From Brasenia schreberi (lineage: Eukaryota; Streptophyta; Magnoliopsida; Nymphaeales; Cabombaceae): a DNA stretch of 64,000 nt. The notes beneath the pieces were generated by a model. The model was not told where the DNA came from, did no database searches, and saw only the letters and a list, made by a program, of their open reading frames with translations. Below, one piece after another: positions 25,401 through 38,786 of this stretch. The stretch is taken from contig JAYKKT010000090.1 of the NCBI GenBank assembly GCA_036023115.1, positions 31,351,001-31,415,000 on the forward strand, read 5' to 3'. The position numbers and the translations under genes were made by a program. Positions within the stretch are counted from its first letter, which is position 1. Each line of letters begins with the position of its first letter.

Positions 25401-26109
25401 GAACTTATAGCCCTCACACGTATTAATATAAAGTCTTAATCAACCCGTATATATAAAAATTATATCCATAAGCTACTAATGTTGATATCAAGTGTCAACC
25501 TGACCATACAAACAAACAACTTAAAGTCATCACTTTTGCTGATTTACCATCTTAGCCTAACTAAATACATAAAAGAGTTATATTTATCCCCACTATTGTT
25601 GATATGAAGTCTCAACCTAAACAAAGAAACAACGAACTTATAGCTATCACTAATGTAAATTTGAAATCTTAGCCTCACCGCACACATCAAAAAGTTATAT
25701 CCTTCTAGCACTAATGTTGATATGAAGTCTCAACGTAACAAAAAAACAAACAACTTATAGCCCTCACTTATATTCACATGAAGTATTAAGCTAACTACAT
25801 AGATAACAAAGCTATATATGTTTACCACTAATGTTGATTTTAAATCTCCACCTAACCACACAAACAACAAACTTATAATAGTCACTAGTGTTTAGTTAGC
25901 TATCACCATAATTGATTTAAACTCTTAGCCCCCAACCCCACACAAAAAAAATGATGTTCGTCTAGCACTAATTATGAAATGAAGTGTCAATCTAACCATA
26001 CAAACAAAGAACTTAAAGTCATCACTATTTATGATTTTCCATCTTAACCTAGCAAACAAAAAAAAGGTATATCTGTCCCCCACTAATGTTGATATAAAGT
26101 GTGAACCTA
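22449..26109. repeat. A/B satellite array, left part
   Basis: This is AT-rich tandem satellite. Two related monomers alternate. Type A (about 62 bp) contains AAAAAGTTATAT and then CCACTAATGTTGATAT. Type B (about 56 bp) contains AACAAAGAACTTATAGC and then ACTAATGTTGATTT. A plus B gives a ~118-bp dimer. Several A and B variants recur in a fixed order. No coding potential is seen. It ends at the LINE inserted at 26110. Confidence 0.9.
24619..25003 (-). repeat. Inverted block within the satellite
   Basis: Between these points the same monomers are read on the opposite strand. Examples are TATATCAACATTAATGGC and GAGACTTTATATCAA, where the flanks show GTTGATATAAAGTCTC. Orientation flips back at about 25003. 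This is an internal inversion or an inverted insertion of about 385 bp. Confidence 0.85.
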
Positions 26110-29100
26110 TTTACAACAACTAAAAAACCTACTAAGACTTTTCTCAATATAGATGGGGTCGGCTACATGGATTCTTTGTTTGCACAGATCCCTATCGTGC
26201 GCCATGTTGGCAGTTGACTCCCAATAAGCTAGATCATTCTTTATTGTTTCTTTCCAACACTTTTGTAGTCGTCATCTACCTCTTTTAATACCTTCCAAAT
26301 TTAGTTTTTCTAACCTTCTTACCGGTTCTTCTTTTGATCTTCTTTCTATATGTCCAAACCATCTTAAACGATGTTCTCTCATTTTATCCTCTATTGGTGC
26401 CACTCCTAATTTATTTCTAATAACCTCATTATGTATCCGGTCTATTCTTGTATGACCACTCATCCATCTCAACATCTTCATTTCTGTCACAGACATCTTT
26501 TATACATGTTGATGATTAACTGCCCAACACTCAGAACCATAAAACATGGCAGGCCTAATTGCTGCTCTATAATATTTACCTTTTAATTTTAATGGTATTT
26601 TCTTATCACAAAAAATACCCTATGCTACTCTCCATTTTAACCAACCAGCATTAATTCTATGTGTAACATCTCCATCAATTCTTCCATCACTCTGAAAAAT
26701 TCACCCTTGGTATTTAAAACTTTCCTTTTGGGGAATACAATGTGTGCTAATTTTAATTTCTATGTCCTCTGAAGTAACCAAATGATCAAACTTACATTCC
26801 ATATACTATATCTTTGTTCTACTAAGTTGGAGCCCTATTATTTCTAATGTTTCTCTCCATAGTTCCGATTTTCTATTAACTTTTTCCTTAGCCTCCTCCA
26901 CTAATACAATGTCATCTGCAAATAACATACACCAAGGTACTTCATCTTGAATATGTTTTGTTAACTCATCCATCACCATTATAAATAAGTATGGACTTAA
27001 AGTTGATCCTTGATGTAACCCAATATTAACTTCAAAGAAGTCTGTAGTTCTTTAATGAGTCCTCACACATGTTTTTGCACCATCATACATGTCTCTTATA
27101 AGGTTAATATATGTCAATGGGATACCTTTTTCTTCCAAAGTTCTCCAAAGAACCTCCCTCGGTACCCTATCATAAGCTTTTTCTAGATCAATAAATATCA
27201 TGTGAAGGTCTTTATTTTTTGCTCTAAAATGTTCCATAAGACGTCTTAAAAGGTGAATTGCTTCAATAGTAGATCTGCCTGGTATAAATCCAAATTGGTT
27301 CTCTGTTGTACTTGATACTTGTCTTAACCTACGTTCGATAATTCTTTCCCATAATTTCATAGTATGACTCATTAACTTGATACCTCGATAATTCGCATAA
27401 TTTTGAATGTCTCCCTTGTTCTTATATATGGGTATAAGTGTACTTGCTCTCCATTCCTATTTCTCCTAGTATTTTCCAAACTTCTATAAGAATATTGTCT
27501 GGTCCTACCAATTTACCACCCTTCAAATGTTTAAGAGCCTCTTTGACTTCATTCTTTTGAATACGTCGGTATAAAATTGTGGTTTATATACTTTTCTGAT
27601 TTGGCTAACTCTCTTAAGTTAATAATAACATCTTTATTTTCATTAAAAAGATTATAAAAATAGTTTTTCCATCTATTTCTTATATCATCATTTGCCACTA
27701 GAATTTTTTCATCCTTGTCTTTTATGCATCTAACATAATTAAGATCTTTAGTTTTCTTATCTCTAGCCCTAGCTATCCTAAAAATATCTCTTTCACCCTC
27801 TTTTGAGTTGAGTTTTTTATATAAGTCCTCCCAAATCTTAGCTTTTGCTTCACTAACGGCCTTTTTCGCTTCCTTCTTTGCTTTCTTATAAGCTTCTAAA
27901 TTTTCACTAGTTTTCTTAGCATAATGTAATTTGTAACATGCCTTCTTTGCCTTGATTTTATTTTGTACTGCTTCACTCCACCACCAAGCTTCTTTTTGTG
28001 CCGGTACACCTCCCTTAGATACCCCTAACACATCTTTCGCCACTTTCCTAATATGTATAGCCATATTGTTCCACATATATCACAGGGTGTGCCAACATAA
28101 TTCCAAACATCTCCTTGACGGACTTTCTCTTTAAATATATCTTCTTTCTCGCTTTTGAGGTTCCACCATTTAGTCCGAATAGATCGATGCACTCTTTTCT
28201 TCTTTGTCCATTTTTTTATTTGTAAATCCATAACTAAAAGTCGATGTTGGGTGGTTAAGCTTTCTCCTGGAATTACCTTAAAATCTGTAAAATATGCTCT
28301 ATCCTTTTTTCTATAAAAAAACTAATCAATTTGTGTTTGTGATAAGCCACTCTTATAAGTAATTAAATGTTCATCTCGTTTTTTGAAGATTGTATTGACT
28401 ATAAAGAGATCAAATGACATAGCAAAATTTAAAATCTCCCTACCTTCCTCGTTTATATCCCCATAACCAAAGTTTCCATGAATCCCTTGATATCCTAATG
28501 CCTCTTTACTGACATGTCCATTTAAATCTCCTCCTAAACAAATCATCTCCCTTTGTGGAATCTTTTGAAACACCTTATCTAACTCTTCCCAAAAAACTGT
28601 CTTTATACTATCTTCTAGTCCTACTTGGGGTGCATAAGCACAAACTATATTCAAAACCTCTACTCCTAACACTAATTTCAATGTCATGATTCGGTCACCA
28701 TATCGTTGTATGTCTACTACACTCTCCTTTAAATCTTTATTTATGATAATACCAACTCCGTTTCGAGCCTTTTCTTTACCTGAGTACCATAATTTAAAAC
28801 CTGTATCCTCTATCTCCTTTGCTTTTTCTCCAACCAATTTTGTCTCTTGTAAACATAGAATATGAATCTTTCTCCGAATCATAGTATCTACCACCTCCAT
28901 TAGCTTACCCGATAATGTTCCGATATTCCAAGAACCAATACGAATCTTATTATCTAGGACTAGCTTCCTTACCCCCTCGTATCCATCTATAATCAAAATG
29001 CGGAGACCCTCTCTGAAATTTTTTTTACTACATTCGGGCGGCAATGTAGTGGGACCAACTTCTTTACCCACACCCGTCCATGATGTGGGAACCCTCTCTG

Positions 29101-29341
29101 CAATTGATTCACTACATTTGGGCGAAAATATAGTGACCCTTGCTTACTTCTTACTGCGTTGGGGCTATGCAGCACGTCGCTAAGGCCAGGACGCCCCAAA
29201 GCAATGCTCATAATTTTTGTAATCCATGTTATATAAATCCGACGAAGTTTTACGCTGGCTGTCAGAAGCCTAACACAACCCCCTCCTTTATCCGAGCTTG
29301 GGACCGACAATACAAGGGTGATCCCTTACATGAGCGGAGTT
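26110..29341 (-). mobile_element. RTE-type non-LTR retrotransposon (LINE), near full length
   Basis: The element reads on the minus strand from 29341 to 26110. It is flanked by the direct repeat AAGTGTGAACCTA at 26097-26109 and 29342-29354. In the uninterrupted satellite this sequence would occur once, so it is a 13-bp target-site duplication. The 3' end has the typical RTE tail: GAATCCATGTAGCCGACCCC, then GTTGTTG. At 3.2 kb with an endonuclease and a reverse transcriptase it is close to full length. The 5' region (28990-29341) is non-coding and contains two short related direct repeats. Confidence 0.92.
26272..29071 (-). pseudogene. RTE LINE polyprotein: endonuclease and reverse transcriptase, multiply broken
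   Basis: From the 5' end (29071): an APE-type endonuclease with RIGSWNIGTLSGK, LCLQETKLVGEKA, GVGIIINKDL and CLGGDLNGHVS, open to a stop at 28322. Next comes a lysine-rich linker (27549-28076), then reverse transcriptase with [31 protein letters not shown] (27052-27372), a GLHQGSTLSPYLF block and the catalytic box FADD near 26920. The C-terminal domain [17 protein letters not shown] at 26272-26496 is typical of plant RTE elements. At least three frameshifts or stops separate the pieces, so this copy is not autonomous. The good preservation suggests moderately recent insertion. Confidence 0.9.
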
Positions 29342-29689
29342 AAGTGTGAACCTAACTATAGAAACAAAAAACTTAAACCCGTCACTAATGTTTGACTTAA
29401 AGTCTTACCCAAACCACACACATCAAAAAGATATCTTCTCACCACTATTATTGATACTAAATCTCCACCTAACCACACAAACAAGAAAATTATAACATTC
29501 ACTAATGTTGTTTTAGCTATCATCATAATTTATTTAGAATATTAACCTAATCGCATACATAAAAAATTAAATTCATGAGCCACTTACGTTGTTATGAAGT
29601 GTCAGCATTATCATAAAAACAAAGAACTTAAAGTCATCAATATTTTTGATTTACCATCTTAACCAGGCCAACCACATAGAAAAGATTTA

Positions 29690-30001
<312 letters not shown>

Positions 30002-32883
30002 TTAGTCTAACCGCAAAATTCAAAAAGTTATATCGTTATGCCACTAATGTTGATATAAAGTCTCAACCTAACAAAAAAACAAAGAACTTATTGCCCACAC
30101 TTCTACTCATATGTAGTGTTACACTAACGGCATAGATAACCAAGTTATATATGTTTACCACTAATGTTGATTTTAAATCTCCACCTAACCACACAAACAA
30201 CAAACTTATATATCACTAGTAATGTTGATATGAAGCCTTAAGCTAACCACATACATAAATAAGTTATATACGTTCACCACTAATGTTCTCTATCACTGTC
30301 ATTGATTTAGAGTCTTAGCCCTTAACCGCACATATAAAAAAATTATATTCGTTAACCACTAATGTTGATATAAGTGTCAACCTCACCATACAAACAAAGA
30401 ACTTATAGTTATCACTATTGTTGATTTAGTCTTACCCTAACCGAATATATAAAAAAATTATATTTATCCCCACTAATGTTGATATGAAGTCTCAACCTAA
30501 ATATAGAAATTATATCTAACACTAATGCTGATTTTATATCTTAGCCTAATCGCACACATCAAAAACTTATATCCTTCCGCCACTAATGTTGATATAAATT
30601 GTCAACCTAACAAAAACCAAAGAACTTATAGCCCTCACTAGTTTTGAGTTACCATCTTAGCCTAGCCAAACGCGTAAAAAAGTGATATTCGTTACCACTA
30701 ATGTCGATATGAAGTATGAACCTAACTATACAAACAAAAAACTTATATTTGCGACTAATGTTAACTTAAAATCTTAACCTAACCACACATATCAAAAAGA
30801 TATCTTTCTGCCGCTAATGTTTATATTAAATCTCCAACAAACCACATAAACAAGAAACTTATAACATTCACTAATGTTGATTTAGCTGATTTAGCTGTCA
30901 CGATCATTGATTTAGAGTCTTAGCTTAACCGCACACATAAAAAATTATATCCATCGGATACTAATGTTGATATGAAGTCTCAACTTGACTATATAAACAA
31001 AGAACTTAAAGTCATCACTATTTTTTTTTACGATCTTAGTCTGGCCAAACACATAAAAAAAAATTATTTGTCCGCTAATAATGTTGATATAAAGTGTGAA
31101 CCTAACTATAGAAACAAGCAATTTATAGCCATCACTACTATTGATTTATAGTCTTAGACTAACTCAATACACAAAAAAGTTATATTTGTCCCCCACTAAT
31201 ATTGATTTGAAATCTCAACCTAAATATAAAAACAAAGAACTTATAACTATCACTAATGTTGATTTGAAATCTCAGCCTAATCACACACATCAAAAAGTTG
31301 TACCCTTCTGCCGCTAATGACGACATAAAGTCTTAACCTAACCAAAAACCAAAGAACTTATAACCCTCACTGATTTGATATGAAGTCTTACGTTAACCAT
31401 ATAAACAAGGAGCTTATAGCCTAATCACACAAACAAGGAACTTATAATAGCCACAACAGTTGATTTATCTATCACCATCGTTGATTTAGAGTCTTAGCCC
31501 CTAACCGCACACGTAAAAAAATTATATTCATCAACCACCAATGTAGATATGAAGTGTCAACCTAATCATACAAACAAAGAACTTATAGACATCGCTATTG
31601 TTGATTTATAGTCTTAGCCTAATCGAATACACAAAAAAGTTATATTTGTTGCCACTAATGTTGATATATAGTCTCAACCTAAATATAGAAATATAGAACT
31701 TATATGGATATGACTAATGTTGATTTGAAATCTTAGCTTAACCACACACATCAAAAAGTTATATCTTTCAGCCACTAATGTTCATATAGAGTTCCAACTT
31801 AACTAAAAAACAAAGAACTTATAGCACTAACGCAGGTTGATATGAAGTCTAAACCAAATTGTATATATAAAAAATTATATCCATCGGCCACTAATGTTGA
31901 TATGAAGTGTCAACCTGACAATATAAACAAAGAACATATAGTCATCACTATTGTTGATTTACCATCTTAGCCTAGCCGAACACACAAAAAAGTAATATTC
32001 ATCTACCACTAATGTTGATATAAAGTCTAAGCTAACTATACAAACAAAGAACTTATAGTCATCACGAATGTTGACTTAAGTCTTAGCCTAAGGACATGTT
32101 AAAAAGATATTTTTCCGTAACTAATGTTGATATTAACTCCCAACCTAACCAAAAAACAAATAACTTATATCCCTCACTGATTCTTATATAAACTATTAAA
32201 CTAACTACATACATAAACAAGTTATATATGTTTACCACAAATGTTGATTTTAAGTCTCCACCTAATCACACAAACAAGGAACTCATAATAGTCACTACTG
32301 TTGATTTAGCTATTACCAACGTTGATTTAGAGTCTTAGCCCACAACAGCACACATAAAAAAATATATTCGTCAACCACAAATGTATATATGAAGTGTCAA
32401 TCTCACCATACAAACAAAGAACTTATAGGCATTTGATTTATAGTCTAAACCTAAACTAATATAAAAAAAAAAAGTTTTATTTGTCTCCCACTAATGTTGA
32501 TATAAAGTCTCAACTTAGCTAAAAAAATAAAAAACTTATAGCTATCACTCATATTCATATGAAGCCTTAAGCTAACCGCATACATAAAGAAGTGTCAACC
32601 TCAATAATGTATACTTCAGGTCATAGCCTAACCGCACACATCAAAAAGATACCTTTCCGCCACTAATATTCATATCAAGTCTCAACCTAACCAAAAAACA
32701 AATAACTTATAACAATTACTAGTGTTGATTTAGCTATCACCATCGTTGATTTATAGTCTTAGCCCCTAACCGCATACATAAAAAAATTACATTCATCAAC
32801 CACTAATGTTGATATGAAGTGTCATCCTCACCAAACAAACAAAGAACTCATAGACATCACTATTGTAGATTTATAGTCTATCC

Positions 32884-33098
32884 CCCAACTTAGGAGGTTA
32901 CAGAGTAATGTTGAGTGTTGGCACACTACACACTAACCCAACATAGCAGGTTACAGAGTAATGTTGAGTGTTGGCACGCTATGCACTAAGAAAACTGCTG
33001 CAAAGTTAATATTTCGTAGCTTCGCTTCATTCAGGCCTGCTTTTTCAGCGTAGTGGGCCTACTGTGAACCTCTCCCCTACTACCTACTATACCCAACC
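32884..33098. repeat. Foreign ~215-bp insert in the satellite, with 53-bp internal repeat
   Basis: The satellite is interrupted by unrelated sequence. It contains GGTTACAGAGTAATGTTGAG twice, with a period of about 53 bp, followed by GGCCTGCTTTTTCAGCG. No target-site duplication or coding region is evident. It may be a small non-autonomous element. Confidence 0.55.
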
Positions 33099-35547
33099 CT
33101 TATATTTGTCCCCACTAATGTTGTAATGAAGTCTTAACCTAAATATAGAATCAAAGAACTTATAGTTGTCACTAATGTTGAATTGAAATCTTAGCCTAAC
33201 CGCACACATCAAAAACTTTTATTCTTCAGCCACTAACGTTGATATAAAGTCTCAACCAAATCAAAAAAGAAAGAACTTATAACCCTCACTGATATTTATA
33301 TGAAGTCTTAAGATAACCGCATACATAAAGAAGTTATATACACTCGCCACTAATGTTGATATTAAAGCTCTACCTAACCACACAAAAAAGAAACTTATAA
33401 CATTCACTAATGTTGATTTAGCTATCACCATCGTTGATTTAGAGTCTTAGCCCCTAACTCTACACATAAAAAATTTATATCCGTCAACCACTAATGTTGA
33501 TATCAAGTGTCGACCTCACCATATAAACAAAGAACTTATAGCCACCACTATTGTTGATTTAGTCTTAGACTAACCGAATACACTTACTAATATTTCCATG
33601 AAGTCTCAACCAAAATATAGAAATAAAGAACCTATAGCTATCACTAATGTTGATTTACAATATTAGCCTAACCACACACATCAACAAGTTATCTTTCCGC
33701 CACTAATATTGATATAAAGTCTCAACCTAACTAAAAAACAAAGAACTTATAACACAGATATTCATGATATTCATATGAAGTGCCAATCTAACCATAAAAA
33801 CTTCTATCCATCAGCAACTAAATATTAAGTTTGACCCTGACCATACAAAAAAGAACCTAAAGTCATCACTATTGTTGATTTACCATCTTAGCCAAACCAA
33901 ACACATAAAAAAGTTATATTCGTCCCCCACAAATGTTGACATAAAGTGTCATCCTAAGTATAGAAACCAAGAACTTATAGACATTACTAATGTTGACATC
34001 AAGTTTTAGACTAATCGCACACATCAAAAAGATATATTTCCGCCACTAATATTGATATAAAGTCTCAACCTAACCAAAAAAACAAATAACTTATAGCCCT
34101 CACTCATATTGATATGAAGTATTAAGCATATATAAAGAAGTTATATATGTTCACCACCAATATTGATTTTAAATCTCCACTTAACCACACAAACAAGAAA
34201 CGTATAACATTTACTAGTGTTGATTTAGCTACTACCATCGTTGATTTAGAGTCTTAGCCCCTAACCGCACACATAAAAAATTATATTCGTCAACCACTAA
34301 TTTTGATTTGAAGTGTCAACATCACCATACAAACAATGAACTTATAACAGTCACTAGTGTTGATTTAGCCATCACCATCGTTGATTTATAGTCTTAATCT
34401 TACTGAATACATCAAAAGGATATATTTGTCCCCCACTAATGCTAATATAAAGTCTTAACCTAAATATTGAAACGAACAACTTATATCTTACCCTAACCGC
34501 ACACATCAAAAAGTTACATCTTTCTGCAACTAATGTTGATATAAAATCTCAACCTAACTAAAAAAACAAAGAACTTATATCCCTCACTAATATTAACATG
34601 AAGTCTTAAGCTAACCGCATACATAAAGAAGTTATATACATTCGCCACCAATATTGATAATAAATCTGTACCTAACCACACAAACAAGAAACTTATAACA
34701 TTCACTAATGTTGAGTTAGCTATCAATATCATTCATTTAGAGTCATAGCCTAACAGCACCATACAAACAAAGAACTTATAGTCATCACTATTGTTGATTT
34801 ACCATCTTAGTCTAACCACACACATAAAAAAGTTATATTCGTCCCCAACTAATGTTGATATGAAGTGTGAACCTAACTATAGAAACAAGGAACTTATAAA
34901 CTTGTAGTTGTCACTAATGATGACTTGAAGTCTTAGTCTAACCGCAGACATCAAAAAGATATATTTCCACACTAATGTTAATATGAAGTCTCAACCTAAC
35001 AAAATAACAAATAACTTACAACCCTCACTAATATTGACATGAAGTACTAAGCTAACTACATACATAAAGAAGTTATATATGTTTACCACTAATATTGATT
35101 TTAAATCTCTACCTAACCACATAAACAAGGAACTTATAACAGTCACTAGTGTTGATTTAGCTATCACCATCATTGATTTATACTCTTAGCCCCCAATTGC
35201 ACACAAAAAAATTATAATCGTCAACCATTAATGTTGATATGAAGTGTCAACCTCACCATACAAACAAAGAATTTATAGCCATCACTATTGTTGATTTATA
35301 GTCTTAGCCTCACCGAATACATAAAAAAAATTATTTGTCCCCCACTAATGTTGATATAAAGTCTCAACCTAAATATAGAAATAAAGAACTTATAGCTATC
35401 ACTAATGTTGATTTGAAATCTTAGCCTAACCACACCCATCAAAAAGTAATCTCTCCGCAACTAATGTTGATATCAAGTCTCAACCTAACTAAAAAACAAA
35501 AAACTTATGGCACTCACTGATATTGATATAGATATGAAGTCTCAACC

Positions 35548-36570
35548 ATTCCAATTCTTTGTGCAAAGAATATTCCCAATTCCCCCTTCCCAACCATTCC
35601 AAATAAGAGCCAAACGAACAAATGAGAGGGATGTCGAGAAATCCATTCTTTGTGATAACGAAAATAAGCACGTGAAGGATTGAGGGGGAGAGACTTTGAT
35701 GAAGAGGTAATAGAAGTTGAAGCTACGACAAATTACAAAACCCAATGGTTCAACGAGCAATTACCACTCCAAATAATGCATCAAAACAAAAATGAAGCAT
35801 TGTGCCTCCCAGAGAAGCCCAACCTTTATCCACTGCATTTGTATAATGTTGGACACGTTGAGTGTCTCCATGCACCAAGGGAACACACAAACACACACTA
35901 GCAGAACCGGTGAACGAATAATAAAACCAACCAACAAAAACTTAACATATTCTTCATGATCCCCACAAGTTATATGGGGATTTCTTCCATGGACGGAAAT
36001 GAATCTAGAAGAAAAAGTAATAAACTTTCCAAATTGAGAAACGATTGGTACCTTTTCAGTTTGGTTGAACCAATGATGCCTCTGATATCCGCATTTCTCC
36101 AATGAATGGAAATGACAGAGGGGACCCACTGATTTGTCTCTGAGATCGAAGCTTTAACGGGGTACCAGACATTAAAAGAAACTGTAGAACAACGATCAGA
36201 GAGAGAACGGCTGCGTTAAACCAACCCAAAATGGAAACCCACCTGTGGGTAAATTAGTACAAATAAGTAAAAAAAACAATATACCCTCTCTTTCATGGTT
36301 TACCCATTTTGGGTGGGCGCACGGATCAGCACGCTGTTTGTTTTGTGTCCGGATCCGTGTTCGGATGTAAATGTAGGTTCAATTTCAGACACGACCTAAA
36401 TCCAATAACCACGATCCAAAAATCCAAACCCGTCACCACCTAAAGTCACAGAAAAATAAGGTGCGTTCAGGTTAACCAGGTATAGACATAAAAACCAACA
36501 CAAGACAAACATCGCCGAACACAAGCAATTTCAGACGACATAAAAACCAAAACAGACACTATCAGAAAAG
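35548..36570. other. Non-satellite spacer before the tandem gene-fragment units
   Basis: The satellite stops and unique-looking sequence follows. A 122-codon open frame on the minus strand (35761-36129) has no motif I recognise and looks accidental. No RNA gene or element ends are seen. Confidence 0.4.
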
Positions 36571-38786
36571 GCAATGCTTATGTTTGAGTTGACCTACAAT
36601 ACTTTTGCATGTTCCTTTATAGATACAGCAGTTACCAATACTGACAAAAGAAAGAGAATGTCTGTCCGAACTTGCCTCCCACGAATCTGGAAAAGAATCA
36701 TGACAACCAGCGAGCTCTCTATCACTATTTTGAACGAACGAGTGTTGGGATTGACAGCCACAGGATTCGAAACTTCACGCAGCTCCTGGCCCCCAATGTA
36801 TCCCAATGAACGCAATGAGGATCATGATTCTCCGTGCACCTCGCTCAATGTTCATCTCTTCAAAGAATTAGCCGACCGTGCTCTCGAAATTCTGGTATAG
36901 CTGCACCAAAGTAATTTGAAGACAGTGAGCCTGAAGCTTCATGTAGTAAAGAAGGAACTAGTTTTGATTGAACTCTCCCAGAACAATGAAGTAACTCAAC
37001 CCACAATAATTTTCACGGACAAATTCATGCACTCAATAAAGGCATAGAAGCACATGGAAATCCTATAAGCCAGACCAGTTTGTTACGCAACAAAGAGAGT
37101 CCATAACAACCAAACAAGTGAAAGAACAAAGACAAATGTTTCAACGTTCATAAACTAGTGTCGCTATGTCTCAACTGAGAAGCTACTAGCTGCGAAGGTA
37201 TCATTACATTCGATCAAATCCACCGCAAATGCCCTTCTCCGAACAAGCCAATGTTTAGAGTTTCGAGTTGCAACTACAGATAGACAATAGAAACCAGATG
37301 CAACAAAAACCGGAGAAAAATCTTGACAATTTCAGAATTTGCATCATAGGAAGGGGAAAGAAAAGCGACTATGATCTTAGGTTTTCAACTGTAAAATGCA
37401 GTAACCAGCAGAAGCAACGCAAAGCGAACACAGTCTCTAGAGTTCAAAGTAACTAATCTCAAGCGAAATCTAACAAAATGGGAGAATAATTGCTAGTATC
37501 TTGGATCGCAACGACGATTGGGCAAAAGAAACGAGAAAACGAAAGGCATTCTCTAGGGCCTCGAATTTCGCCAATAGGCAGTAAAGACAAAGCAAAGGGG
37601 TGTGTGAAATCTTCCAGGGTTCAAAGCTCTGACCAAGAACAGATCGTACAAGGTTAACAAAACTAAGATGGGAAAGATAAAACCCAAAAGTTTGATTCTG
37701 TGGAAACAAAAATGGGAGGATCACCTCTACGGCGTAAAAACGTTTCTATAACTGAAGGATCGAGAAAAACCATAACCATGGATTGCTCTCCATTCTTTTT
37801 CTTGTTTCTTTGACCAGAAGAAATGCAACAGAACACCAAAACCACTTTGCCAAGAGAACATTGTTCGTCACACTCATCTGTAGTTGTAACGACGAACCAA
37901 CAACGAAAAAAGAGAAAGGAGAATAGCAGGCTGGGGGTGCATGCAATCCAATTACGAACTCAGATTAGAAAAAAGAAATGAAGGTTACGCTTCTACGATT
38001 TCCTATTATGATCACCGCATACGAGCAGAACCGATGACGAGCGAAGGATAAGCCAAATGAGAAGAAGGGAAGAACAAGAAATGGTGGAGGGTACGGACCT
38101 TGCAGAAGAAGTCAAGAAAGGGTGGCACCTCCTCGATCGCGTAGCGGTTGCTGCGGAGGCCGTTCTCCTTGTTGCTTAGAGTGAGAACTTGACCTTCAGG
38201 AGGCAGACAGTCGTTGGGCACATTCTGCTCAGCACGGTCTCTGAACTGTGATTTCATCAACCGCATCAGCATTTCAGGAAGTTGAGATGTTCTAAAGTGT
38301 GCAAGATCTCGAGGCTATCCCGCAACTGCAGCCTCATCTGCATCGGCACATGCGACCAAATAACCCAACCCATTGCGCATTTCTATATCTAAGCGGGAGG
38401 GATCAAATGAGAGAGTGGAAGAGAGTGCGGATTTTTGGGTCGATGAATCGACAAGCATGCCGCTCCAAATCTTATATGCACGTAAAAATTTTGTTCGAGA
38501 GAGCGAGAGAGAAGGGCAACTTTTAGGAAGGTTCAGTTGAGACTCCCGCTTAGAGAGAGAGAGAAAAGGAACAACTTTTACGCAGGTTAGAGAGATGGCA
38601 AATGCCTCCCGCTCTTTACTTTAATTTGAAAGGGCCACGAGCTTTGTTCGTTAGACCCGGTCAAAGGATCGTACTAACCGCCAGAAATTGAGAGTGGAAA
38701 TGTTTGGCTCTTGGCACCTCCCACAATATGTACAACTTCCTTCCACAAGATGTTTGGCTCCTGGCAGAGATGAAGGCCTTCATCAA
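36571..38786. repeat. Tandem gene-fragment unit U1
   Basis: This is the first of three direct repeats. The shared core starts ATCCTATAAGCCAGACCAG at 37063 and is repeated at 38790 and 41192. On the minus strand it holds an exon-like block ending at 38099 before a GT, reading FRDRAEQNVPNDCLPPEGQV and SNRYAIEEVPPFLDFFCK. A second block at 36780-37050 resembles the open frame of U3 but has two in-frame stops. An extra base near 38330 breaks the first block close to its ATG. GA-rich repeats at 38500-38570 look like a CT-rich leader on the minus strand. Confidence 0.7.

Noticed and set aside
35761..36129. 122-codon minus-strand open frame
   Set aside because: No motif, homologue or repeat copy is known to me, and the composition is not clearly protein-like.
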